64,000 nucleotides of DNA from Chitinophagaceae bacterium (GTDB lineage: Bacteria > Bacteroidota > Bacteroidia > Chitinophagales > Chitinophagaceae). This document shows positions 24,694 through 32,729 of the stretch, piece by piece (within the stretch, counting starts at the first letter, position 1; every line of letters starts with the position of its first letter). The translations under genes were made by a program, and so were the position numbers. The notes under the pieces are model-generated. The model ran no database searches and was not told where the DNA came from. It saw only the letters and a program-made list of their open reading frames with translations. Where the stretch lies: contig JADJTY010000003.1 in NCBI GenBank assembly GCA_016710935.1, forward strand, positions 372,001 through 436,000, given 5' to 3'.

Positions 24694-27204
24694 CTATCTT
24701 AATAAGATCACTGATCCTTTCATTTCAACCACACTTCCGTTTACATCAATGCCTTTTATCATCCACACATAAGTGCCTGATGAAGCCGGTTTTCCTTTTA
24801 ATGTTCCGTCCCATCCGCTCATCCATTCCCGGGTTTGATACATGACTGCGCCAAAGCGGTCAAACACACGAAAGTAATCTGTACTTCTGATGCCTACAGG
24901 TGTGGGAAAGAAAACATCATTCAATCCATCTCCGTTGGGTGTAAAGGCATTGGGCAAATAATAAGTGGGTCCTTCGTATGCTTTTACAAATATGGTATCC
25001 TCATCGGTACAGCCAATGGCATCGGTTATGCGTACATAAAAATAAGTATCGTTGTAAATGATTGCCATGGGGTCTGCAATAAACGGATTGTTTAAAGGCC
25101 CGGCAGGACTCCATACAAAACCAGTTGCATTGCGGCCGGTAGCCAGCAGTTGATGCTGCCTGCCCAAAATGGCATTGGTATCATTACCTGCAAATGCCAC
25201 CAGTTCGGGCTGCATGGTTACGATCACACTGTCGGTTACAGAAAAATTACAACCATAATTATCAGTTACTGTTAACGTAAACTGACGGGTAGTATCCAGC
25301 CTTACAATGGTTGTTGCTGCATTGGGCGTGTTTAATGAATCAGGCGGACTCCAGGCAAAGTTTACAGTTCCCGATAAATTGCTGGCACTGCCAAATAAGG
25401 TAGCATTTGTTTTATAGCAAACGGTTGTATCATTACCGGCATTGGCAACGGGTTTGTGTTTCACATGTACAGTGATGGAATCGTTTCTTGTACAAATACC
25501 CCACTTGGCAGTTAAATAATATTTTGTTGTATCTGTTGGTGTAGCAACAGGAGTTCTAACGGTATCAAAATTCAGGGTTGCAGCGGGGGTCCATTTAAAA
25601 GTATCGGTTAATGCGTTGGTTTGCGGTATTAAGGTGATGTTGGTTCCAAAACAAATGGTACTGTCGGGGCCAAGCTCCAGGCGCATGGTATCAATTAATG
25701 TGATTACAACAGCAGGTAATGGTGCAGTACAGTTATTGGCATCTTTAACCATGATATTGTTGTAAGTGCCAACGGGTAAGTTATTAAAAACGTTCGAAAC
25801 CTGGTAGCTTGCACCTCCATCAATTGAGTATTGGTATGCAGGTGTGCCTCCGGATGCAGTTACGTCTATACTGCCGGTATTGTTTCCACAATTGGTATTA
25901 GTACTGGAAGATACCAGGCTTATAGGTGCAGGCTCGGTAATCGTTGCAGAAGTAGTGCCTGAACAAAAACTTCCTCCCTCCCTGGCTCTTACGGTATAGG
26001 TTCCTGCAGGTAAATTAAATACAGGAGAAACCTGCCAGTTAATTCCATCAACACTGTATTCATATGTTGGACCAAGTGGGGTTAAAACGCTGATGGTACC
26101 ATCGCCTCCGTTACAAACGGCATTGGTTGCAGTTGCTGTTACCGTAAATGGGGCAGGTTCCCTGAGTATGATTACCGTATCGTGTGCAATAATATCTACG
26201 GCAGGGTTATCAAATTTTTCGTACACCGTTCTAACTATATAATTTGCCGGATCGGTAGTTGGGCATACGTTTGGAAAATCTACATCAATGATACCATTGC
26301 CCGAAAAGTTAACAACAGCACTGCTGAACGGAACGATCACATTACCGGCAAAATCAATTAATTCAACTCTTTTCAGTAAACTGGCTGCAGTATTACCTGT
26401 AGGCACAAAACGCCAGCTTTCATTCATGTTTACGGTTCCCCAGGGTGGGTCCGTAGCCCTTCTGCCCGGTGCCATTACGCCCTGTGTTTTGGCAAAATTC
26501 TGTAAACCTATAATTCCTTTACCACTATTCCAGCCACCACATACTTCTTTACTCTGTAAGAAAACTTCAATGATGCCGGTAGATTCATACAAAACGATCT
26601 GGTGCGTATTTTCTATCAGGCTTGCACAGTTGAACAAGGGCACTTTATAAAATGAAAAAACAAATCTTCTGTGTGGTGCAGTACCCACCACATCGTATTT
26701 GATCTGCTGTGTTGGCGAAGTAGGCTCGCTTGGATCAAGGTCGTGATATGGCCCCATTATTAAAGCAGCGTCGTATGCAGTACTTGGTAAATCAGCGGTT
26801 ATTTGCCAATGCGAACCAAGACCCGCCCGGGTTATGTCGAATGATATATAACCATTTGTACTAACCACAACTGAGTTATAAACTGTGCCAAAGAAGGGGA
26901 AATTAAATCCTAACGGAATTACAGCAGAGTACCTGTCGTCAATGGTAAGTGAAACCGGATTGCCGGGTGCTCCCGGATCTGCATATGGTGCAAAGCAAGC
27001 TCCCGGTGTACCAGTTAGCGGATTCACTGAATAGGTAGCTCCCGCAGCAAATTGCCTGAGGTCGCATGTTTTTGCATGTAAAGTAAAACAAACAGTAGGG
27101 CAGCTGACGGTTGTATCTCTGGAGCACTGGAAAGAAAATATACTTTGAGCTTGTAAGCCGTAAATAAAAAAGATGATAATAATGCTGAGTAAAAGTTTCT
27201 TCAT
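24694..27204 (-). CDS. Large secreted protein with SprB-like repeats and T9SS type B sorting domain
   Basis: 836 residues. Signal peptide (MKKLLLSIIIIFFIYGLQA), an N-terminal beta-rich region with NGYISFDITRAG and GKGIIGLQNFA, then two SprB-like repeats at about 350-500 (TNAVCNGGDGTISVLTP; TNTNCGNNTGSIDVTASGG), PKD/Ig-like strands with repeated GNDT motifs, and a C-terminal gliding-motility/T9SS domain with YLPNAFTPNGDGLNDVF and a terminal VVEMKGSVILLR. The C-terminal domain directs export through the type IX system and attachment to the surface. Likely an adhesin or surface filament. No enzymatic domain seen. Confidence 0.9.
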   Translation of the reverse strand: MKKLLLSIIIIFFIYGLQAQSIFSFQCSRDTTVSCPTVCFTLHAKTCDLRQFAAGATYSVNPLTGTPGACFAPYADPGAPGNPVSLTIDDRYSAVIPLGFNFPFFGTVYNSVVVSTNGYISFDITRAGLGSHWQITADLPSTAYDAALIMGPYHDLDPSEPTSPTQQIKYDVVGTAPHRRFVFSFYKVPLFNCASLIENTHQIVLYESTGIIEVFLQSKEVCGGWNSGKGIIGLQNFAKTQGVMAPGRRATDPPWGTVNMNESWRFVPTGNTAASLLKRVELIDFAGNVIVPFSSAVVNFSGNGIIDVDFPNVCPTTDPANYIVRTVYEKFDNPAVDIIAHDTVIILREPAPFTVTATATNAVCNGGDGTISVLTPLGPTYEYSVDGINWQVSPVFNLPAGTYTVRAREGGSFCSGTTSATITEPAPISLVSSSTNTNCGNNTGSIDVTASGGTPAYQYSIDGGASYQVSNVFNNLPVGTYNNIMVKDANNCTAPLPAVVITLIDTMRLELGPDSTICFGTNITLIPQTNALTDTFKWTPAATLNFDTVRTPVATPTDTTKYYLTAKWGICTRNDSITVHVKHKPVANAGNDTTVCYKTNATLFGSASNLSGTVNFAWSPPDSLNTPNAATTIVRLDTTRQFTLTVTDNYGCNFSVTDSVIVTMQPELVAFAGNDTNAILGRQHQLLATGRNATGFVWSPAGPLNNPFIADPMAIIYNDTYFYVRITDAIGCTDEDTIFVKAYEGPTYYLPNAFTPNGDGLNDVFFPTPVGIRSTDYFRVFDRFGAVMYQTREWMSGWDGTLKGKPASSGTYVWMIKGIDVNGSVVEMKGSVILLR

Positions 27205-27300
27205 TGCAATAAGATTGGCAGTTTTTTTACACCCTCAAGATAATTAAATTCTTTTAAACGCTGTCTGCACCTGCAAAGAGATTACTCACATCAGGTAATA

Positions 27301-29217
27301 TTAAAATTTCCACCTTACAAAAGCTTCCATAGCGGCGTATTGTGTTAAGCCCAGGCGGGCATACAGTTGTGCTGTATTGGCATTGCGTTCTTCGGCACGC
27401 TGCCAGAATTCACGGTCATCGCTGCCCTGAAAAGGCACACTGTCTTTTTGTGATTGGTGTATAAAAATGCCATGGCGTTTTTTTACCACCTGGTCGGGAC
27501 TCATAGGTATGGCCATTTCAATTTCGGTAATATCCCATTCCTGCCAGGCGCCTTTGTACAGCCAGAGCCAGCAGTCGTTGATCCAGGGCGCACCGGTAGA
27601 TTTTATTCTGTGTAACGCTTCTATCACCACATCAAAACAAACTTTGTGTGTACCATGTGGATCGGCAAAATCGCCGGCACAATAAATTTGCTGGGGTTTT
27701 AATGTATTTAAAAGATCCATTGTCTGCTGCACATCTGTTTCTGACATGGGATTTTTTTCAATAGTTCCCGTTTCATAAAAGGGCAGGTTCATAAAATGTA
27801 TCTGCTCATCTTTTAAACCAACATATTTGGCAGTAGCCTTGGCTTCGCACCTTCTGATCAATCCTTTTATGGCACGTATGGCTTCGGTGTCTTTTTCGCT
27901 GGTTGTTTTTATTTTTAAAAAAGCAGTGGCATCATCTAATATTTTTTTGCTCTTGGTTTCATCAATATCAAACATGCTTTCAAAACCCACTGCAAAATCA
28001 ATAAAACGGGTTACAAATTCATCGGTAACAGCAATATTGCCGCTGGTTTGGTAAGCCACATGTACCTCATGCCCCTGGTCGTGAAGCCGCATAAAAGTAC
28101 CGCCCATGCTGATGATATCGTCATCGGGGTGCGGAGAGAAGAGCACGACTTTTTTAGGAAATGGTTCATTGCGTTCCGGGTGATGTGTGCGGTATTCAGC
28201 TACTTTTCCACCCGGCCATCCGGTGATGCTGTCTCTTAATAAATAATAAACCTGCAGGTTTATTTCATAGGCATCGCCTTTTTCTACCAACAGATCATTA
28301 AGGCCGTTATCGTTGTAATCAATATTGGTTAAACTTAAAACGGGCTTGTTTAATTTTAATGCCAGATTTACCACGGCACGTTTCATCATGGTATTGGTCC
28401 AATCACATTCGCCGGTTAGCCACGGACTTTTAAAACGTGTTAATTCACTGGCGCAGGTTTCGTCAATTACAAAAATACAGTCATCATGATTTTGTAAAAG
28501 CGATGCCGGCAGATCTTCCGTATCAATATTTTCAACAGCCCTTTTAATTACCGGGGCCTTCGTTTGGCCCCAGGCCATTAATATTATTTTTTTGGATTTT
28601 AAGATGGTGTTGATACCCATGGTGATGGCCATACGTGGAACCTGGGTCATATTGCCAAACTCATATGCATTGGCAAGGCGGGTACTGTTGTCTAAACTGA
28701 TCAACCTGGTTTTTGAATGGATACTGCTTCCCGGTTCATTAAAACCAATATGACCGTTTACGCCAATGCCCAGGATCTGCATGTCAAGCCCGCCGGCGTC
28801 TTCAATCTGTTTTTCATAACTCAGGCAATGTTCTTTCACTTTGTCCTTGGGTATCATGCCATCCGGCAGGTGATAATTGTTGGGATCAATATCGGTTTGC
28901 TCAAATAAATTCTTGCGCATAAAATAATGATAACTCTGCAGTGCATCTTTATCCATGGGATAATACTGATCGAGGTTGAACGTGATCACATTCTTAAAAC
29001 TCAGTCCTTCTTCTTTATGCATGCGAACAAGCTCTGCATATAATGTTTTTGGTGATGAACCGGTTGCCAGGCCAATAACAGGTTTTTTACCTTCGGCTTC
29101 TTTTTCTTTGATCAATGCTGCAATTTGTTTGGCAACAAATGCAGAACCCGAACCGGAGTCGGGAAATATTTTTACCGGTATTTTTTCTAAAGAATCGGTG
29201 AGGTCTATTTTAGTCAT
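27301..29217 (-). CDS. nagB: Glucosamine-6-phosphate deaminase fused to a PIG-L-type deacetylase domain
   Basis: 638 residues. N-terminal half is NagB: IGLATGSSPKTLYAEL, TFNLDQYYPMDKDALQSYHY, ILGIGVNGHIGFNEPGSSIH. From about residue 355 comes a PIG-L/LmbE-like domain (VVLFSPHPDDDIISMGGTFM) with the PHPDD metal motif. NagB turns glucosamine-6-phosphate into fructose-6-phosphate and ammonia; the second domain would remove an acyl group. The fusion is a known Bacteroidota form. Together with the hexosaminidase two genes away and pfkA/pyk it outlines N-acetylglucosamine use. A REP element ends up 14 bases before its start codon. Confidence 0.93.
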   Translation of the reverse strand: MTKIDLTDSLEKIPVKIFPDSGSGSAFVAKQIAALIKEKEAEGKKPVIGLATGSSPKTLYAELVRMHKEEGLSFKNVITFNLDQYYPMDKDALQSYHYFMRKNLFEQTDIDPNNYHLPDGMIPKDKVKEHCLSYEKQIEDAGGLDMQILGIGVNGHIGFNEPGSSIHSKTRLISLDNSTRLANAYEFGNMTQVPRMAITMGINTILKSKKIILMAWGQTKAPVIKRAVENIDTEDLPASLLQNHDDCIFVIDETCASELTRFKSPWLTGECDWTNTMMKRAVVNLALKLNKPVLSLTNIDYNDNGLNDLLVEKGDAYEINLQVYYLLRDSITGWPGGKVAEYRTHHPERNEPFPKKVVLFSPHPDDDIISMGGTFMRLHDQGHEVHVAYQTSGNIAVTDEFVTRFIDFAVGFESMFDIDETKSKKILDDATAFLKIKTTSEKDTEAIRAIKGLIRRCEAKATAKYVGLKDEQIHFMNLPFYETGTIEKNPMSETDVQQTMDLLNTLKPQQIYCAGDFADPHGTHKVCFDVVIEALHRIKSTGAPWINDCWLWLYKGAWQEWDITEIEMAIPMSPDQVVKKRHGIFIHQSQKDSVPFQGSDDREFWQRAEERNANTAQLYARLGLTQYAAMEAFVRWKF

Positions 29218-29230
29218 GGTTGTTGGTTTC

Positions 29231-29324
29231 GGTGTCAGGCCACTACGAAAAGAGCCTGCTTAAAATATTATCAGCATAGCAAAGAATCTATAACAGAATG
29301 ACTGACTACAGTGGCCAGACACCT
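29231..29324. repeat. REPIN-like inverted pair 1 (RAYT-linked REP family)
   Basis: GGTGTCAGGCCACT at 29231-29244 faces AGTGGCCAGACACCT at 29310-29324. The total span is 94 bases. One arm carries GTCAGG, the other GTCTGG, as in the other pairs around the transposase gene. Confidence 0.85.
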
Positions 29325-29353
29325 ATTAGAACCCCTAAGTTAAAATATTTTTA

Positions 29354-29446
29354 AGGTATCAGGCCACTACAAAATGCTTTTGCAAAAAATAGTTTGGCGC
29401 AAATGGGGTTTTACTTTTAAAATCTGACATCGGTGGCCCGATACTT
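29354..29446. repeat. REPIN-like inverted pair 2
   Basis: AGGTATCAGGCCACTAC at 29354-29370 faces CGGTGGCCCGATACTT ending at 29446. The pair is more diverged (GTATC instead of GTGTC in both arms), but the compensating change is on both sides. Span 93 bases. Confidence 0.75.
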
Positions 29447-29450
29447 ATTT

Positions 29451-29547
29451 AGGTGTCTGGCCACTAATATCTTTATCCAGCCTCAATTTCTTTTCGTTTT
29501 TTTAAGGAGTTTGTAATGCAGGCTCTTATCATGGTGGCCTGACACCT
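29451..29547. repeat. REPIN-like inverted pair 3, downstream end of the transposase gene
   Basis: AGGTGTCTGGCCACT at 29451-29465 faces GGTGGCCTGACACCT at 29533-29547. Span 97 bases. The right arm overlaps the last bases of the transposase stop codon. Confidence 0.85.
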
Positions 29548-30163
29548 AGAACAGCATCTTAATGATATCATGATTGAGTTCTAAGCTATCATCTTCTTTA
29601 AAATCAATTTCAGATAGATCCAGCAACTTCATTGCCAGGGACTTATTGCAAATAGTTCCATTTCGGTCACCATAATAATCCTGATAAGAAGAATAAGGCC
29701 AGTCTTTTAAATCTTTTACAAGCTTTGCTTTCGAAGGATTTTGATGAATGTAATGGAAACAGGTTAACAAATAATCACGGATTGAAAAATTTTCAACCAG
29801 ACTATTTGCGCGGGTTAATAATTTTGCTTTGGTTTTCTTTTGAAAAAGATTACCGGTTGCTTTGTTTTGGATGTTAACTGCTATGGTATATGAGCTTAAA
29901 GTTTTGCCGATCGTCTTTGAGAGTTTTTGCATATGGGTTTCTTTATCGGCTAAAACTATGTTTTTACAACCTTCCTCATTTGGTATCAGCATAACATGAA
30001 AATGATTGGGCATTAAACAATAGCACAGAACATCCGCATATTTTTTCCATTCGGTTTTAATTTTTTGCAGAAAATACAGATAATTATCTTCATTAAAAAA
30101 GATGGGTTGTTTATTATTACCCCGGTTGTAAACATGGTAGATATGGTTGGGGTTTATTAGCAA
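29546..30163 (-). CDS. REP-associated tyrosine transposase (RAYT, IS200-like Y1 family)
   Basis: 205 residues. HUH nuclease motif at His54 and His56 in CYCLMPNHFHVMLIP, the probable catalytic tyrosine Tyr138 in HYIHQNP, an early YHVYNRGNN and a late DWPYSSYQDYYG. These mark the Y1 transposase family that includes RAYTs. The protein is full-length with no frameshift. It is flanked by REP pairs on both sides, which supports a RAYT acting on these repeats. The start is a TTG that overlaps a TAAATTTG box; no in-frame ATG lies near, so the exact start is uncertain. It sits between nagB and the hexosaminidase gene. Confidence 0.9.
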   Translation of the reverse strand: MLINPNHIYHVYNRGNNKQPIFFNEDNYLYFLQKIKTEWKKYADVLCYCLMPNHFHVMLIPNEEGCKNIVLADKETHMQKLSKTIGKTLSSYTIAVNIQNKATGNLFQKKTKAKLLTRANSLVENFSIRDYLLTCFHYIHQNPSKAKLVKDLKDWPYSSYQDYYGDRNGTICNKSLAMKLLDLSEIDFKEDDSLELNHDIIKMLF

Positions 30164-30168
30164 ATTTA
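30161..30168 (-). promoter_or_regulatory. -7 box at the transposase start
   Basis: TAAATTTG on the minus strand, an exact TAnnTTTG match. Its last three bases are the TTG proposed as start codon, so either the box or that start is a coincidence. Confidence 0.35.
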
Positions 30169-30226
30169 CCGTGTATGATTTATTTTAAGAGTGGCAGCTT
30201 TTAACACTGGCGACCTTTTTGAATTT

Positions 30227-30322
30227 AGGTGTCTGGCCACTGCAAATATGATGTTGGCGCAGGACACTTTAATTGTTAATGAACCTAAAAATGTTGGCTC
30301 TTCCCGTAGTGGCCTGACACCT
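30227..30322. repeat. REPIN-like inverted pair 4, upstream of the transposase gene
   Basis: AGGTGTCTGGCCACT at 30227-30241 faces AGTGGCCTGACACCT at 30308-30322. Span 96 bases. The right arm runs into the stop codon of the hexosaminidase gene. Confidence 0.85.
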
Positions 30323-32720
30323 ACTGCACTTCAATCTCATCCACAAACAGCCACGCAGGGTTTCCCGAACCTGGATTAGCAGCGGGAATAATACCATAAT
30401 TTTTTGCTTTTACTTTTATGTAGCGGCATTTTTGTTTGTTTTCAACAGTAATAGTTTTAGTTCCCTTATCTGCTAACGGATCAATCTTTCTTATTGTTGA
30501 AGGGAAATTTTTCAGGTCAGCTTCTGTAAAATCTACATCGGGAATATAAGTTACTTCAACCTGTGCGGGTAAATATATCCAGCTTCCATTTTGTTCAAGT
30601 ACATGAACGGTGACCTGGCTGATATCCATTTCGGTCTTAAGATCAATAATTGCATCCATATCGGTTCCGTTAAAACCTAAAAATTCAGATGTTTTTGACA
30701 TACCTTTTTCATTCTGCACACCATTAACCAACGTAAAAGCGCCATCACCGGGGTAAGATTTGCTGGGTTGGGTTGCAAGGGTTATTTTTTTGCCGGTGGC
30801 TTTGTTTAAGAAAAAGCTTTGTGTAAGGATCACTTCTTTGTTTGAAGCAACATTCATTTTAGCAGTATAAGTACCCTGGTGTGTAACCGGTATAGTTACA
30901 TTGCCGGTACCTTTTTGCTGCAAAAAAATCCTTAATGGCCCCGTATACGTAGCTGTAATTTCCTGGTCCTTATTTTTGGAATCAAGCTTCCAGATTATTA
31001 AACCGCTTTGATCTGCCGAAGGAGATACATTTGTTTGCAGATCATAATACGCCTTACTGTAATTGATTTTATGTTTATCCAATCTTTCAAAAATTACCGG
31101 TAACCTTCTTTCAAAATCTTTCCAATTTCTTTTTTCTTTCGGGCTCCATAAAGCCTCACTCAGGGCAGTTATACGGGGAAATAGCTGGTATTCTATTTTG
31201 CTTGGGTATTCCATGTATTCGGTCCACATGTTTGCCTGTGCACCCAAAATATATTTCCCTTCTTCAGCATTCAGTTCTTTGGGGATGGGTTCGTAAGCAT
31301 ATACATTTTCAATGGGGTTATAGCCGCCAATGGTTACGCTGTCTTCGTTCTTACTTTGAGTATGATCAAAATAAACCGGGTTGCCGGGTGTCATAATTAC
31401 GGGGTGTTTTTGTTTGGCTGCTTCAATGCCTCCCTTTTCTCCACGCCAGCTCATTACCACGGCATTGGGTGCAAGGCCACCTTCCAGTATCTCATCCCAG
31501 CCGATCATGGTCTTGCCTTTACTGTTGACATATTTTTCAATACGCTGCACAAACCAGCTTTGCAGTTCGTGTTCATCTTTCAGGTTATTATCTTTCATTC
31601 TTTGCTGGCAGGCCGGGCAAAGTTTCCAATGCGCTTTAGGACATTCATCGGCACCCAAATGAAAATATTTTGAAGGGAAGAGTGTGATCACTTCATCGAT
31701 CACATTTTTTAAAAATGTAAAAGTAGTTTCGTTGCCTGCACAAAACACATCATCAAATACACCCCAGGTTTCCTGCACCAGTTTTATCCTGCCAGCTTTT
31801 TGTTCGGCTATACTTTTTTGCGAGATCATCTTTGCAGGTATTTCTGTTGGCTTTGCCGGAAAACAACTGAGCCATGGATAGGCTGCAATGGCGGCGCTGC
31901 TGTGGCCGGGCATTTCAATTTCCGGTATCACATCTATATATCTCTCTTTAGCGTATTGTACCACTTCTTTAATTTCAGCCTGTGTGTAAAATCCGCCGTA
32001 AGGCTTGTTATCGTTGCCTTTGCCGGGGTAGCGGCCAATGATGGTGCCATTTCTCCAGCCACCAATCTTCGTTAACTCCGGGTATTTTTTTATTTCAATC
32101 CGCCAGCCCTGGTCTTCTGTTAAATGCCAGTGGAACGTATTGAATTTATAAGCAGCTAAGTAATCAATATATTTTTTTACAAAGGAGATAGGAAAGAAGT
32201 GGCGGCCAACATCGAGGTGTATACCACGGTAGGGGAAACGGGGGTAATCATTAATGGTAAGTTGAGGAATACTTAGTTTATTGTTTGTTGTTTGCCCACG
32301 GGGCCCTGTGGGTTGTTTGTCCTTTGCCGCAGGTAGCAATTGAAAGAATGTTTGGATGCCGTAAAATATACCGCTTTCATCGTTACCTGCAATGTTGATG
32401 CCTTTGTCATTTGATGTAAAAACATAAGCTCCGGTAATTTTATTATCCAATCGTTTATTATTTAACCGGATGGCATTGGCGCCTGTATAATTTTTAGTGA
32501 CTTTTAATCTGTAGCCAACAGATTGCTGCATATAATCATTCAATAAGGATGATATTTGCTCCAGTCCGGTTCCCTCTAAAACAATCGTGGTGTTCTTATC
32601 AATGTTGAAAGCGCCTTTTTCAATCTTTACCTGTGCTGGCATTGGCACCAGGTTCAAATTATTTTGAGCCTTGCAAACCAGGCTTCCAAAAACAAATAAA
32701 ATGCAAAATATTTTTTTCAT
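30321..32720 (-). CDS. Beta-N-acetylhexosaminidase, GH20 family
   Basis: 799 residues with signal peptide (MKKIFCILFVFGSLVCKA). An N-terminal GH20b-type domain (NLVPMPAQVKIEKGAFNI) is followed by the catalytic barrel: FPYRGIHLDVGRHFFPI, YKFNTFHWHLTEDQGWRIEI, HLGADECP (about 352-359) with the Asp-Glu catalytic pair, and YLPAQVEVTYIP in a C-terminal beta-sandwich. GH20 enzymes remove terminal N-acetylglucosamine by substrate-assisted catalysis. Exported, so it would feed the nagB route. The stop codon is supplied by a REP element. The CocE-like gene is 9 bases upstream in the same direction. Confidence 0.95.
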   Translation of the reverse strand: MKKIFCILFVFGSLVCKAQNNLNLVPMPAQVKIEKGAFNIDKNTTIVLEGTGLEQISSLLNDYMQQSVGYRLKVTKNYTGANAIRLNNKRLDNKITGAYVFTSNDKGINIAGNDESGIFYGIQTFFQLLPAAKDKQPTGPRGQTTNNKLSIPQLTINDYPRFPYRGIHLDVGRHFFPISFVKKYIDYLAAYKFNTFHWHLTEDQGWRIEIKKYPELTKIGGWRNGTIIGRYPGKGNDNKPYGGFYTQAEIKEVVQYAKERYIDVIPEIEMPGHSSAAIAAYPWLSCFPAKPTEIPAKMISQKSIAEQKAGRIKLVQETWGVFDDVFCAGNETTFTFLKNVIDEVITLFPSKYFHLGADECPKAHWKLCPACQQRMKDNNLKDEHELQSWFVQRIEKYVNSKGKTMIGWDEILEGGLAPNAVVMSWRGEKGGIEAAKQKHPVIMTPGNPVYFDHTQSKNEDSVTIGGYNPIENVYAYEPIPKELNAEEGKYILGAQANMWTEYMEYPSKIEYQLFPRITALSEALWSPKEKRNWKDFERRLPVIFERLDKHKINYSKAYYDLQTNVSPSADQSGLIIWKLDSKNKDQEITATYTGPLRIFLQQKGTGNVTIPVTHQGTYTAKMNVASNKEVILTQSFFLNKATGKKITLATQPSKSYPGDGAFTLVNGVQNEKGMSKTSEFLGFNGTDMDAIIDLKTEMDISQVTVHVLEQNGSWIYLPAQVEVTYIPDVDFTEADLKNFPSTIRKIDPLADKGTKTITVENKQKCRYIKVKAKNYGIIPAANPGSGNPAWLFVDEIEVQ

Positions 32721-32729
32721 AGTGAATAT

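Noticed and set aside
29231..29547. CRISPR array
   Set aside because: The repeats alternate in orientation, the spacers are irregular and no cas gene is near; they are REP pairs.
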